This document shows positions 50,850 to 61,225 of a stretch of 64,000 nt of DNA, piece by piece. Both the position numbers and the translations under genes were made by a program. The stretch comes from an uncultured Eubacteriales bacterium (GTDB lineage: Bacteria > Bacillota > Clostridia > Lachnospirales > CAMVHY01): contig CAOVHW010000003.1 in the NCBI GenBank assembly GCA_948543815.1, positions 37,980-101,979 on the forward strand, read 5' to 3'. A model generated the notes under the pieces. It saw only the letters and a program-made list of their open reading frames with translations, did not search any database and was not told where the DNA came from. The stretch's first letter is position 1, and every line of letters starts with the position of its first letter.

Positions 50850-51311
50850 ATGAAAAAAAAATATCTCATCGCAATAATTTTTACCGCTATAATTTATCTG
50901 ATATGGCGATTAACTCAAAAATTTCCGCCACAAATTATTACGCCCTCTACAAAAATTATTTACAACTATAATAATTATACGGAAAGTAAACTTGCCCCGA
51001 ATTTCTTAATCGGAATGAATGAACACGATTTTAAAAATGTATTTAGTGATTGGAATGTCAAAGATTTTTCACGTAAAAAAATTGTTATGCAAAAAAATAT
51101 TGCCGCTAAACGCCAGCAATATTATATAATTGGAATAAAAGATGGATATGTCGCCGTTTTTTTCCATGACGGCAGAAAAAAAAGTCTGAAAGAATTGACA
51201 AATACTCCAATTGAATCATTAAGTTCAGAAGATAAAAATCGTCTCGAAAATGGTATTAAAATTTCCGATGAAGATAAATTAATTACTATTATGCAAGATT
51301 ATGAAAGCTAA
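50850..51311 (+). CDS. BofC C-terminal-domain-like membrane-anchored protein
   Basis: 153 residues. N-terminal membrane anchor (about 4-21), then an extracytoplasmic domain ending YYIIGIKDGYVAVFF (in family order), LKELTNTPIESL, EDKNRLENGIKI and an Asp/Tyr/Glu tail. This fits the BofC C-terminal domain (bypass-of-forespore C), which in Bacillus controls a sporulation checkpoint. The gene stands alone; no sporulation gene is nearby, and similar proteins occur in non-sporulating Bacillota. GTGAGGCAAAA gives the ribosome site. Confidence 0.65.
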   Translation: MKKKYLIAIIFTAIIYLIWRLTQKFPPQIITPSTKIIYNYNNYTESKLAPNFLIGMNEHDFKNVFSDWNVKDFSRKKIVMQKNIAAKRQQYYIIGIKDGYVAVFFHDGRKKSLKELTNTPIESLSSEDKNRLENGIKISDEDKLITIMQDYES

Positions 51312-51356
51312 AAAAAATCCCTCAACGTTATTGTCTAACGCAAGGGATTATTTTTT

Positions 51357-51358
<2 letters not shown>
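51311..51358. terminator. Bidirectional terminator between the bofC-like gene and groEL
   Basis: Nested stems AATCCCT/AGGGATT and CGTTA/TAACG with A and T runs at the ends. Confidence 0.85.
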
Positions 51359-53293
<1,935 letters not shown>

Positions 53294-53319
53294 AATAAAA
53301 TCCCCCTTTTTGAAAATTG

Positions 53320-53346
53320 TTATCACTCTTAACTGATGAGTGCTAA
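53320..53346. promoter_or_regulatory. CIRCE operator (HrcA binding site)
   Basis: TTATCACTC, nine bases, GAGTGCTAA: the CIRCE inverted repeat with one mismatch in one arm. It lies between the -10 box and groES, where HrcA would repress groESL until heat stress. Confidence 0.93.
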
Positions 53347-53349
53347 ATT

Positions 53350-53378
53350 ATTATAGTTAAAAAAAATTATCATGCCAA
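53350..53378 (-). promoter_or_regulatory. groESL promoter
   Basis: TTGGCA and TATAAT on the minus strand with exactly 17 bases between, ending four bases before CIRCE. Confidence 0.8.
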
Positions 53379-53511
53379 ATAATTTTTCAAGTAAATACTA
53401 AAAAATTTGTAGTGATTTTAGAAATAAATATAGAAATAGATAGATAAAACGCAATTTAACTTTATTGAACTATTTTTTTCAGAGTGAATAAATTAAATTG
53501 AGGTGAGTAAC

Positions 53512-53994
53512 TTGCAAAATTTATTTATGCCGCAAATTCCTCCAAATCAATTTAATTCATCAGATGGCGTACGATTTGAGCCATTTAATAAAAATATGCT
53601 AGAAAATCCTATACCATTTGATACGAATAAAATTAAAAATCTTATCCAAGATGAATATAATGCTGAGGTATTTTATACGAAATTAGGAACTAACTCAATG
53701 GATAAAATTTTAGACAACATAAAAAATAATTGTCGGTATCGGCAAAATATTTTACGTGAAATTTATTCGACTTACTCATCAGATTTATTTGAAGTTAAAG
53801 AAATAAAAATAAATTTACCGGGAAATTTTAAAGCCGCAATAAATTATGCAATATATGAGGAGAATTCAAATTTACAAAATTTATTACGGCTATCAAATGA
53901 AATAGCTAATTCTGATATAAATAAGAAAATAAATTATATCGCACAGTTAAAACTTTTAGATATAAATTATCTGATTTGGCTAGCTATTACCTAA
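53512..53994 (+). CDS. Hypothetical protein, possibly degenerate ferritin-like
   Basis: 160 residues from a TTG at 53512 (GAGGTGA upstream). All-helical. The IKNLIQDEYNAEVFY helix and later AAINYAIYEENSNLQNLL recall the two-helix repeats of Bacillota ferritin-like proteins. However, the expected second-helix ExxH ligands read CRYRQ and DINYL, so metal binding is doubtful. The family link is weak. It is divergent from groESL and followed by a terminator of the CTGAATTCA type. Confidence 0.5.
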   Translation: MQNLFMPQIPPNQFNSSDGVRFEPFNKNMLENPIPFDTNKIKNLIQDEYNAEVFYTKLGTNSMDKILDNIKNNCRYRQNILREIYSTYSSDLFEVKEIKINLPGNFKAAINYAIYEENSNLQNLLRLSNEIANSDINKKINYIAQLKLLDINYLIWLAIT

Positions 53995-54013
53995 TAAAAT
54001 TTTTTTCACATAA

Positions 54014-54050
54014 AAAAAAACTGAATTCATATGAGTTCAGCTTTTTTATT
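54014..54050 (+). terminator. Terminator after 53512-53994
   Basis: CTGAATTCATATGAGTTCAG hairpin followed by CTTTTTTATTTTT. Confidence 0.8.
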
Positions 54051-54087
54051 TTTGTGAAATAAATTTTGTCGAAATAATTTTTGAAAT

Positions 54088-54116
54088 TTGATTTTTATTT
54101 TTTATTGCGTTATAAT
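54088..54116 (+). promoter_or_regulatory. Promoter of 54161-54748
   Basis: TTGATT and TATAAT with 17-base spacing. The block TTTGATTTTT also begins the promoter at 54860. Confidence 0.7.
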
Positions 54117-54160
54117 TACATTACGTTGATTTTAAAAATATATTTTTAGAGGTGATTATT

Positions 54161-54748
54161 ATGGCTGAAAACAGTGTTAACAAATATGAAATATTTCTTA
54201 ACTCTTGTTTAAATAAGTCTATACGTGACTTAAGTCAGGAATATGATACTACTAACAATATAAAATTATTTAACGGTACAACGTTAATTGAAACAGCAAA
54301 TTCTATAGCATATACGTTTCTTAACCAACTTATTGGTGATAACCACAAAAATTTTGATTTGCCTATCTCCGAATTAATTTCTCCTAAAAAACTAGCAGAA
54401 ATAAAATCAGATTTATTAAATTTACTTTTAAAGTGCGAAGAAATTGGCCACTTTCGTAATAAATTATTCAATTCCTTTAAATCTAATACTGACCTTTTTA
54501 CCATTGATATTTATTTTGGAGCAATCATTGATGAACTTAATGTCAAAGAAATAGATCAGGTTTGTTCTTTAATTGACAATTCAGCACATGGTATCGACAA
54601 ATCTTTGGTTTATTCTTTAATTAAATCAGCAAAATCTTATTACGATAAATTTGGTGTTAATCTTAATAATATACTTGAGGCATTACTTAACAATTTGAAT
54701 AGTCCACAACCACCACTTGAAAATAGTGCACCTAAACACGAGCGTTAA
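54161..54748 (+). CDS. Hypothetical helical protein
   Basis: 195 residues, no recognised family. Mostly helical, with a central LLNLLLKCEEIGHFRNKLF region and a Pro-rich C-terminal tail (SPQPPLENSAPKHER). No signal peptide or membrane segment. ATG at 54161 with AGAGGTGATTATT upstream; earlier in-frame codons are unsupported. Own promoter and terminator; accessory. Confidence 0.65.
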   Translation: MAENSVNKYEIFLNSCLNKSIRDLSQEYDTTNNIKLFNGTTLIETANSIAYTFLNQLIGDNHKNFDLPISELISPKKLAEIKSDLLNLLLKCEEIGHFRNKLFNSFKSNTDLFTIDIYFGAIIDELNVKEIDQVCSLIDNSAHGIDKSLVYSLIKSAKSYYDKFGVNLNNILEALLNNLNSPQPPLENSAPKHER

Positions 54749-54801
54749 AAACAGCCGATATAATATCTGATTTTTTATAGTAACGAATCAATTTTTTACA
54801 A

Positions 54802-54831
54802 AGTCGAATTCATATGTGTTCAGTTTTTTTG
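54802..54831 (+). terminator. Degenerate terminator after 54161-54748
   Basis: CGAATTCATATGTGTTCAG followed by TTTTTTTG: an imperfect member of the same terminator family. Confidence 0.55.
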
Positions 54832-54859
54832 TTTTTTATTGTTATTAAATCTTTTAAAT

Positions 54860-54888
54860 TTGATTTTTGTATTTTTTTGTTGTATAAT
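54860..54888 (+). promoter_or_regulatory. Promoter of 54937-55572
   Basis: TTGATT and TATAAT with 17-base spacing, similar to the promoter of the preceding gene. Confidence 0.68.
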
Positions 54889-54936
54889 AATTTCGTAGCA
54901 AATTTTAAAAAAAATATTTTTTTTGGAGTGATTATT

Positions 54937-55572
54937 ATGAATGAACATCGGAGTACTGTTTATGGCTTAAGTGCTGAAGTAAAAAGAGTAATATGGACAT
55001 TAAATGAACCATTACAATTAAAAGCATTAACAAAAACAATACAAGAAACAGAAGCAATGTTACGAGAGGCAGGAACAATGCCATTAGAAGAAGTAATAAT
55101 AAATGTAGAGAGAATGGCGAAATTAAACACAGAAGCAATATTTGAAGAAACAAATAACTTTGCAAAAGAAAAAATAGAAAAAATAGAAACGGCAAAAATA
55201 CGAGAAATAGAAACAAAAAAAATAAATCACATAAAGAAAATAATAAATTCAACAATACCAGAACCAAAACCTGACGAAATGTCTATTGGATCAAGTGAAA
55301 AAATAAAAGGATACAAAATAATGCATACAATAATAAATTCAAAAAAAGAAGTAGACAAATTAAAAACAGAAATAGCAAAAATAACAACTGAAATAAAAGA
55401 ACAAATAGCATTAGAAATGGAAGCTATAATATCGACAGAAGTAATAATGGACGCAAGTAAATTATTTGAAAAAACATATTCTGAAAAAGAATCAACTCAC
55501 AACCAGAATTCTGAAACTCATGAAGAACCGGCTCCTCAACTGCAAAATTTTGAACAACAAAATGAGCTATAA
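54937..55572 (+). CDS. Coiled-coil hypothetical protein with A-ending codon bias
   Basis: 211 residues, almost entirely charged helix (KEKIEKIETAKIREIETKK; VDKLKTEIAKITTEIKEQ), ending in a Gln/Asn/Glu tail. No recognised family and no membrane segment. ATG at 54937 with TTTGGAGTG upstream. Third codon positions are nearly all A (ATA, ACA, GCA, GAA, TTA) through most of its length, unlike the T/A-mixed neighbours, and T is scarce on the coding strand. Own promoter and a perfect palindromic terminator. Confidence 0.65.
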   Translation: MNEHRSTVYGLSAEVKRVIWTLNEPLQLKALTKTIQETEAMLREAGTMPLEEVIINVERMAKLNTEAIFEETNNFAKEKIEKIETAKIREIETKKINHIKKIINSTIPEPKPDEMSIGSSEKIKGYKIMHTIINSKKEVDKLKTEIAKITTEIKEQIALEMEAIISTEVIMDASKLFEKTYSEKESTHNQNSETHEEPAPQLQNFEQQNEL

Positions 55573-55651
55573 AAATTTAATCCAGTTACTTTGGATTTTC
55601 ATAAGCAATAAACAAATTTGTTTCACATTGTAATTTTTTTTAACAAAAAAT

Positions 55652-55690
55652 AAAAGCTGAATTCATATGAATTCAGCTTTTTTATTTTTT
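55652..55690 (+). terminator. Perfect palindromic terminator
   Basis: Two 15-base arms, AAAAGCTGAATTCAT and its complement, directly abutting, followed by TTTATTTTTT. It can also act for argS on the other strand. Confidence 0.85.
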
Positions 55691-55733
55691 ATTTCAAATC
55701 TTAATGAAATAGTACGAATTTTTTTGATTACTA

Positions 55734-57419
55734 TTACATAACTTCAGAAACTTTCAGCCCTAAAATTTTCAAACCAAATTTTAAAATTAAATTTACGCAC
55801 AATGTCAGATTTAATCTGGCATTTTTTATTTGTACTGGAGCATTTAAAATTGAGTTATCATGATAAAATTTATTGAAAGCTTGCGCTATTGCCATTATGT
55901 GTCGCGAAATTATATATGGTTCAAATTTTTCTGCAGCTTCCAAAATTTTTTCAGGGAACAAATTTATTAATCGAATTATGTTCATCGACAAATCATCAGA
56001 TAAAATTTTATAGTCAATTTTATTATCGAAGTTTCCAGCTTTTTTTAAAATGCCACACGTGCGAACGTAAGTATATTGAACATAAGGTCCGGTTTCGCCG
56101 TCAAAGTTCAACATTCTTTCCCATGAGAATGTCACATCTTTTATACGACTGTTATATAAATCATTAAAAATTACGGCGCCAATTCCAACTATGTCGGCAA
56201 TTTCATCTTTATTTTCCAAATTTGGATTTTTATTTTCAATAATTTTTTTGGTTTTGGCGACAGCTTCATTCAATAAATCTTCCATCAAAACGACATGTCC
56301 ACTTCGTGTAGATAATTTTCCTGAATCTAAACTTACAAGTCCGAATGTAACATGAATCAAATCTTTTGCCCATTCATATCCCATAAGTTCAATAACTTTA
56401 AACCATTGTTCAAAGTGAAGTTTTTGGTCGAGCGCGGTAACGTAAATACATTTGTTAAAGTCAAACGTATTTTTGCGATAGATAGCTGCAGCGATATCGC
56501 GTGTTGGATATAAAGTTCCGCCATCGCGCCGTAAAATTAAACATGGTGGCATTTTATAATTTTGTAAATCGACAATCATTGCGCCATCACTTTCAGTTAA
56601 TAAATTTTTTTCTTTAAGTTCGTCAACGACAGCTTGCATTTTATCATTATAAAAACTTTCGCCGGTATAGTAATCGAACTTAATGCCCAAACGATTATAC
56701 ACATTTTCGAATTCTTGCATACTAATATCGTTGAACCATTTCCATAAATTTAATGCTTCAGCATCGCCGTTTTGCATTTTTACGAACCAATTACGTGCGG
56801 AATCATTAAGTGATGGATTTTTTTCAGCTTCATCATGAAATTTCACGTAGAGTCGCATTAATTCATTTATGCCATTATTTTTTATATCGGTTTCATTTCC
56901 CCAATTTTTATAGGCGGTAATTAATTTACCGAATTGAGTGCCCCAGTCACCCAAATGATTTATTCCGATGCAATTATAGCCAAGGCATGAAAAAATATTG
57001 TACAATGCATTGCCAATGATAGTTGAACGTAAATGTCCAACATGAAATGGTTTCGCAATATTTGGTGAAGAATAATCTAAAACGATATTTTTTCCATGAC
57101 CAATATCAGATTTCAAAAAATTTTCTTTTTTAGTTAATAATTGTGAGATTACTTCGCGCGCAAAAATTTCCTTATCCAAGAAAAAATTAATATATGCGCC
57201 ATCAATTTTTATTTGTGAAATGAAATTGGTATTGGGAAATTTTTCAACGATTTCATTAGCGATTAAAGTTGGAGATTTTTTAAGGAATTTAGCGAATTTA
57301 AAGCAAGGGCAAGCAAAATCGGCGCCGACATTTTCAGGAGGAATTTCCAATAAAATTTCGTTCTTATCTAATTGAGTAATATCGGCCAAAATTTTTATTA
57401 ATTCATTTTTAAAATTCAT
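55734..57419 (-). CDS. argS: Arginine-tRNA ligase
   Basis: 561 residues. Class I: N-terminal Add1 domain, the HIGH motif as HVGHLRS (with DYSSPNIAKPFHVGHL), TRSGHVVLMEDLL in place of a full KMSKS, and a C-terminal DALR anticodon-binding domain. ATG at 57419 with AAGGTGAG upstream. Overlaps the FolT-like gene by 11 bases. Confidence 0.95.
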   Translation of the reverse strand: MNFKNELIKILADITQLDKNEILLEIPPENVGADFACPCFKFAKFLKKSPTLIANEIVEKFPNTNFISQIKIDGAYINFFLDKEIFAREVISQLLTKKENFLKSDIGHGKNIVLDYSSPNIAKPFHVGHLRSTIIGNALYNIFSCLGYNCIGINHLGDWGTQFGKLITAYKNWGNETDIKNNGINELMRLYVKFHDEAEKNPSLNDSARNWFVKMQNGDAEALNLWKWFNDISMQEFENVYNRLGIKFDYYTGESFYNDKMQAVVDELKEKNLLTESDGAMIVDLQNYKMPPCLILRRDGGTLYPTRDIAAAIYRKNTFDFNKCIYVTALDQKLHFEQWFKVIELMGYEWAKDLIHVTFGLVSLDSGKLSTRSGHVVLMEDLLNEAVAKTKKIIENKNPNLENKDEIADIVGIGAVIFNDLYNSRIKDVTFSWERMLNFDGETGPYVQYTYVRTCGILKKAGNFDNKIDYKILSDDLSMNIIRLINLFPEKILEAAEKFEPYIISRHIMAIAQAFNKFYHDNSILNAPVQIKNARLNLTLCVNLILKFGLKILGLKVSEVM

Positions 57420-57942
57420 ATTCTTTCTCACCTTTATCAATAATTTTTTTATAGGTATCAAGCATTACGGACAAAATAAAAATATTTATAGCAATTAAGA
57501 TAGTTTCTTTAAAGAGTCTTATTCCAAGCATAATGAAAAAAGTTTCTTGCGGCCATAGTAAATAATATTTCATAATCAAAGTGTTTAAGAAACTAGCGAT
57601 AAAATCTGGAATAGCTATTGAAATAATTAATGCAAATTTTTTTTTACATGTTATTTGCCATAGATATCCGATAAAAAATCCACGTAATGCTGTAACGATT
57701 GAGAATAACCAAATATAATTACCGACGGGATTTAGTATGACTCCAATAGTTTCAGTAAGAAATGAAATAATTGTGCCATATATCGGGCCGAAAATTATTG
57801 CGATAAATTTATAAAATGGCCCATTAAAAATAATACGAAATAATCCCGGGATAACTATTCGAAAGCGCCCAATTATAATTGCTAAAGCTAAAAACATTGC
57901 ACTGATAATAATTTTTTTAGTACGTGAAAAATTACATGCCAT
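57409..57942 (-). CDS. ECF transporter S component, FolT-like (folate)
   Basis: 177 residues with about five or six membrane helices. The layout IIIGRFRIVIPGLFRI, FYKFIAIIFGPIYG and VILNPVGNYIWLF matches FolT-type S components, which bind folate and use the shared EcfAAT module. AGGTGATTTAGA precedes the ATG. The substrate is inferred from family resemblance; the neighbour argS gives no support. Confidence 0.65.
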   Translation of the reverse strand: MACNFSRTKKIIISAMFLALAIIIGRFRIVIPGLFRIIFNGPFYKFIAIIFGPIYGTIISFLTETIGVILNPVGNYIWLFSIVTALRGFFIGYLWQITCKKKFALIISIAIPDFIASFLNTLIMKYYLLWPQETFFIMLGIRLFKETILIAINIFILSVMLDTYKKIIDKGEKEYEF

Positions 57943-58026
57943 TCTAAATCACCTGATATATTATAGTAAATTAAATAATGCTTGTAGTCAAAATTTTCAT
58001 CGTAATTCCTAAAAAAAATTTTTATA

Positions 58027-58119
58027 AAAAAATAGTTGGCAAATTATTTTTTGTCAGCTATTTTTTTTATAATTACTTTCTAAATTTTTTTGTATTTGTA
58101 TCAAAAAATATGTTAAAAT
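58027..58119 (+). promoter_or_regulatory. Terminator-like hairpin plus promoter before 58160-61027
   Basis: A hairpin, AATAGTTGGC...GTCAGCTATT with T-run, is followed by TTGTAT (58090) and TAAAAT (58114). No plus-strand gene lies just upstream to be terminated. The whole block is closely matched before the next large gene at 61095-61182. Confidence 0.6.
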
Positions 58120-58159
58120 TTAATTACTTAGTTTAGAAATGAAAAAGGGCGTGAGATTT

Positions 58160-61027
58160 ATGGAAGATAATACAGAAAAATTTTTTGAAGAATTGGGAAA
58201 GTGCATAAAAGTAAATGGAAATGGTGCAACTGAGATTACAGATTCAGAGAAATTTTGTGAACTTTTGGACAATCATACAGAATCATTTAATCAAGACGAG
58301 ATGAGTGAATTTTTTAGTTTGTTTTGGGGTAATATTGAAATAATTTGTAGCAATAAAGAGAATTTATATAAACATTTTACAGATTCTCTTAATAATAATG
58401 CCAAAATAAGTGTAAATGATGAATATAAAGTTTTTGATGAAGAAGTTTTACCTCACGTTATAGAAAAAATGAATTTTAATTTTGAAACAGAGAAACCTAT
58501 CTCAGAAGAACTTTGGGATATTTCAGTAATAGATGTTTATAATGAAATTAAAAATGAAGAAGAAGAAGAAGAAGAGAAAAATGAAAAAAATATTCCCGCT
58601 TATCTTCAATTCATTTTAATATTTTCAAATCTTTGCAAGTCCAAATCTTTAACTGACCAAAACTCTTTAAATTTATTTTTAGAAAAATGTGAATCTATTT
58701 ATTTCAATTATGAAGTAATAAAAGAATTTACTTCATTTTGCGGTAATAAAGTTTTTGATATTTGGGAATTATTACGTAAGAATTTAGAAAATAATTTATT
58801 GAAAAAATTAATTTTAGATGACTGGATTGATTTAATAAAATGCTGCAAAGATAATATCCTTGACTCAGAAATTTTAGAAACGATATCAAAATATTGTCTA
58901 ACATCTTTTAAAACGAATCATAATTATATTTATCTATTCGAAGAATTACTTCGAGCCTCTAAGGAAAATTCTTTTAATGATGAAATTCTTACTAATTTTT
59001 TTAAAAATCGAAAGCTAGAAAAAAAAGATTCCATAAAAAACCTAATTAGATGTTATGGATTAAAAAAACCTGATCAATTTTTCAACTGTTGTAAAAAAAA
59101 CACTTTTGATTGTGAAATTATAATGACAATTTTAAATTGCAAAAATTCAGGAATTGATTATAAAAATCCATTGATTTTTTTTAAATATTGTGAAGAAAAT
59201 TCTTTTAATAGCGAATGTTTAAATACTTTTTTGCATAAATATAAATTTGATTTTAGTAAAAATATTGAACTGTTAATTAGCGTTTGTAATAATGATTGTA
59301 TGCAAGGAAATAATTTTAAATCTCTTTTGGCTAGAGCTGTAGAAATTTGTTTGAATAAAGAACAAATTTTAGAAAAAATTTTAACTAAATTTAAACATGA
59401 AAAAATTTCTAATGATTTTGTGAATTATTTAATTAATATTTTTGATAATGAAACTATAAAGAATAAATTAAATGATATTTTATTAAAATTGCAGCATGAT
59501 TCTTTGGAAAAAGCAAATTATTCAAAAATATTAAGTTGTTTTGATCAAATGAATAAAATTCCTTTTGATGTTGCAATTAAATTAATTAGGTGTATTGATC
59601 CCAAAGATATCAACGATGAAAGCGGAAAATTTTTGAGTATTTGTGCAGAATTAAGTGAAGAAATTTTAAATCCAATTTTAGATAAATTTAAAACTGAAGA
59701 AATTTCAGCTGATTTATTAAGTAATCTTTTAACATACTTTCCTACCCAAATTTTAAAAAATAACTTGATAAATATTTTAAAAAAATGTCCTGAAAAAAAT
59801 TTAGATACTAGTAATTTAACTAAACTTTTAAATAAGCTTTCTGATGGGGAAAATTCAGAAGAATTAGTAATGTTTTTGTTTAATAAATTCCCTGACAAAG
59901 TTGTAGCGGAAAATTCATTGAAAATTTTAGAAAAATTAGAAAATAAAAGTGTGAATGGAACTTTTTTGAATTTAGTTTTAGAAAAAAGTAATATGTCATG
60001 GGATTTGTTAAATTTATTACTTAAAAAATTCGATAATGAAGTCATAAAGCAAAATTTGTCAAATATTTTAAAAAAATATCCAAAAGATAATTTATCTACA
60101 GAAAATTTCAATCAAATTTTATTTTTTTTAAAAGGAAATGAAATTTCAAATGAAGTAGTTAATGAATTAGTTCGTTGCATTAGTAATATTGATGATCTTT
60201 TAAATAATTTAAACCAATTCCAAAATAAAAGTTCAAACGAAGAATTTTTAAATTTAATTTTAGTGAAATCCAAAACAATTACTCTTGATCAACTCGTTAA
60301 ATTATTAAAATATTTTTCGGATGAAATTATAGAAAATAATTTGTTAAATATTTTGCAAATGATAAATGATAATTGTTTGACTAAAGAGATTTTAGATGAA
60401 ATTTTAAATAAATTTAGTAAAAAATTTCAGTTCAATTATGAAACATCAAAATCATTTTATGATAAATTCAAAGATGAGTGCATAAATAAAGATATTTTAA
60501 TTAAACTTTTAAATAAAGGTTTTCTCTTTGACATAAAAAATTGTCAAAAAGATAATTTCCGAATTTTTGTTTCGGATCTATTTATATCCAATGAACGTAA
60601 AAAAATATGTAGTAAATTAGAAAACGAATCTGCAAAAAAAGAATTTACCAATTTATATAATACATACAATAAATTGAATATTAAAATTGGATACGGTATT
60701 GGAATAGGAATTGGTTTGTTAGTTTTAGTTGGTGCAATAGGAATTAGTATAGCTACATTCGGTTTAGGTTCTTTGGCTATTTCTACTGCTACAATTGCAG
60801 CAATATCCGTGACTTCAATTGTCAGTTTTGCTGTTACATCTATATTTAGTTTTTTTATGCATAGATTAAACCATGCAAAGAAGTTATTAGAAGTTCCTAC
60901 CATTAGCAGAAAAAATGTTTATGATCCGAATTTTAATTCAAAAATAAATGAACTTACAAATGCAAACAATAGTGAAAATACACCACCTTTAATAAATGAT
61001 GAAAATATATATAAAGATCAAATTTAA
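58160..61027 (+). CDS. Large solenoid-like orphan protein with C-terminal hydrophobic pair
   Basis: 955 residues. Most of the protein is short helical repeats of variable length: units like LFNKFPDKVVAENSLKILEK and LLKKFDNEVIKQNLSNILKK, with paired Leu/Ile and a recurring cysteine in the first half (CCKDN, CCKKN, YCEEN). This suggests an alpha-solenoid for protein binding. Near the C-terminus (about 843-899) are two Gly/Ala-rich hydrophobic stretches, then a polar tail of about 55 residues. No signal peptide and no recognised family. ATG at 58160 after AAAGGGCGTG; an ATG at 58139 lacks a ribosome site. The neighbour at 61226 shares composition and layout. Confidence 0.75.
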   Translation: MEDNTEKFFEELGKCIKVNGNGATEITDSEKFCELLDNHTESFNQDEMSEFFSLFWGNIEIICSNKENLYKHFTDSLNNNAKISVNDEYKVFDEEVLPHVIEKMNFNFETEKPISEELWDISVIDVYNEIKNEEEEEEEKNEKNIPAYLQFILIFSNLCKSKSLTDQNSLNLFLEKCESIYFNYEVIKEFTSFCGNKVFDIWELLRKNLENNLLKKLILDDWIDLIKCCKDNILDSEILETISKYCLTSFKTNHNYIYLFEELLRASKENSFNDEILTNFFKNRKLEKKDSIKNLIRCYGLKKPDQFFNCCKKNTFDCEIIMTILNCKNSGIDYKNPLIFFKYCEENSFNSECLNTFLHKYKFDFSKNIELLISVCNNDCMQGNNFKSLLARAVEICLNKEQILEKILTKFKHEKISNDFVNYLINIFDNETIKNKLNDILLKLQHDSLEKANYSKILSCFDQMNKIPFDVAIKLIRCIDPKDINDESGKFLSICAELSEEILNPILDKFKTEEISADLLSNLLTYFPTQILKNNLINILKKCPEKNLDTSNLTKLLNKLSDGENSEELVMFLFNKFPDKVVAENSLKILEKLENKSVNGTFLNLVLEKSNMSWDLLNLLLKKFDNEVIKQNLSNILKKYPKDNLSTENFNQILFFLKGNEISNEVVNELVRCISNIDDLLNNLNQFQNKSSNEEFLNLILVKSKTITLDQLVKLLKYFSDEIIENNLLNILQMINDNCLTKEILDEILNKFSKKFQFNYETSKSFYDKFKDECINKDILIKLLNKGFLFDIKNCQKDNFRIFVSDLFISNERKKICSKLENESAKKEFTNLYNTYNKLNIKIGYGIGIGIGLLVLVGAIGISIATFGLGSLAISTATIAAISVTSIVSFAVTSIFSFFMHRLNHAKKLLEVPTISRKNVYDPNFNSKINELTNANNSENTPPLINDENIYKDQI

Positions 61028-61094
61028 AAAATCCTTTTAATGCAAATTTATTTAAATTAAGTTTTTATTCGTTATCATTAATTTGATGGCAAAA

Positions 61095-61182
61095 AAAATA
61101 ATTGATAATCATTTTTGTCAATTATTTTTTTATAATTATTTTCTAAATTTTATTGTATTTATATCAAAAAATATGTTAAAAT
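61095..61182 (+). promoter_or_regulatory. Terminator and promoter between the two large orphan genes
   Basis: Hairpin AATAATTGA...TCAATTATT with T-run ends the upstream gene. Then TTGTAT (61153) and TAAAAT (61177) form the promoter, matching the block before 58160 over about 65 bases (TATCAAAAAATATGTTAAAA is identical). Confidence 0.65.
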
Positions 61183-61225
61183 TAATTAATTCAACTGAAA
61201 AATTATTCAAATGGAGGTATTATCA

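Noticed and set aside
53294..53326. Longer GroES start at ATG 53326
   Set aside because: It would begin inside the CIRCE operator and upstream of the good ribosome site; the TTG at 53293 gives the normal GroES length.
54935..55267. Leucine-rich antisense reading frame
   Set aside because: It is the mirror of the A-rich coiled-coil gene; long poly-Leu/Phe is what the complement of A-ending codons produces, and there is no ribosome site.
58090..61182. Insertion sequence or transposon carrying the large orphan genes
   Set aside because: Near-repeated upstream blocks exist, but there is no transposase, terminal inverted repeat or target-site duplication that I can see.
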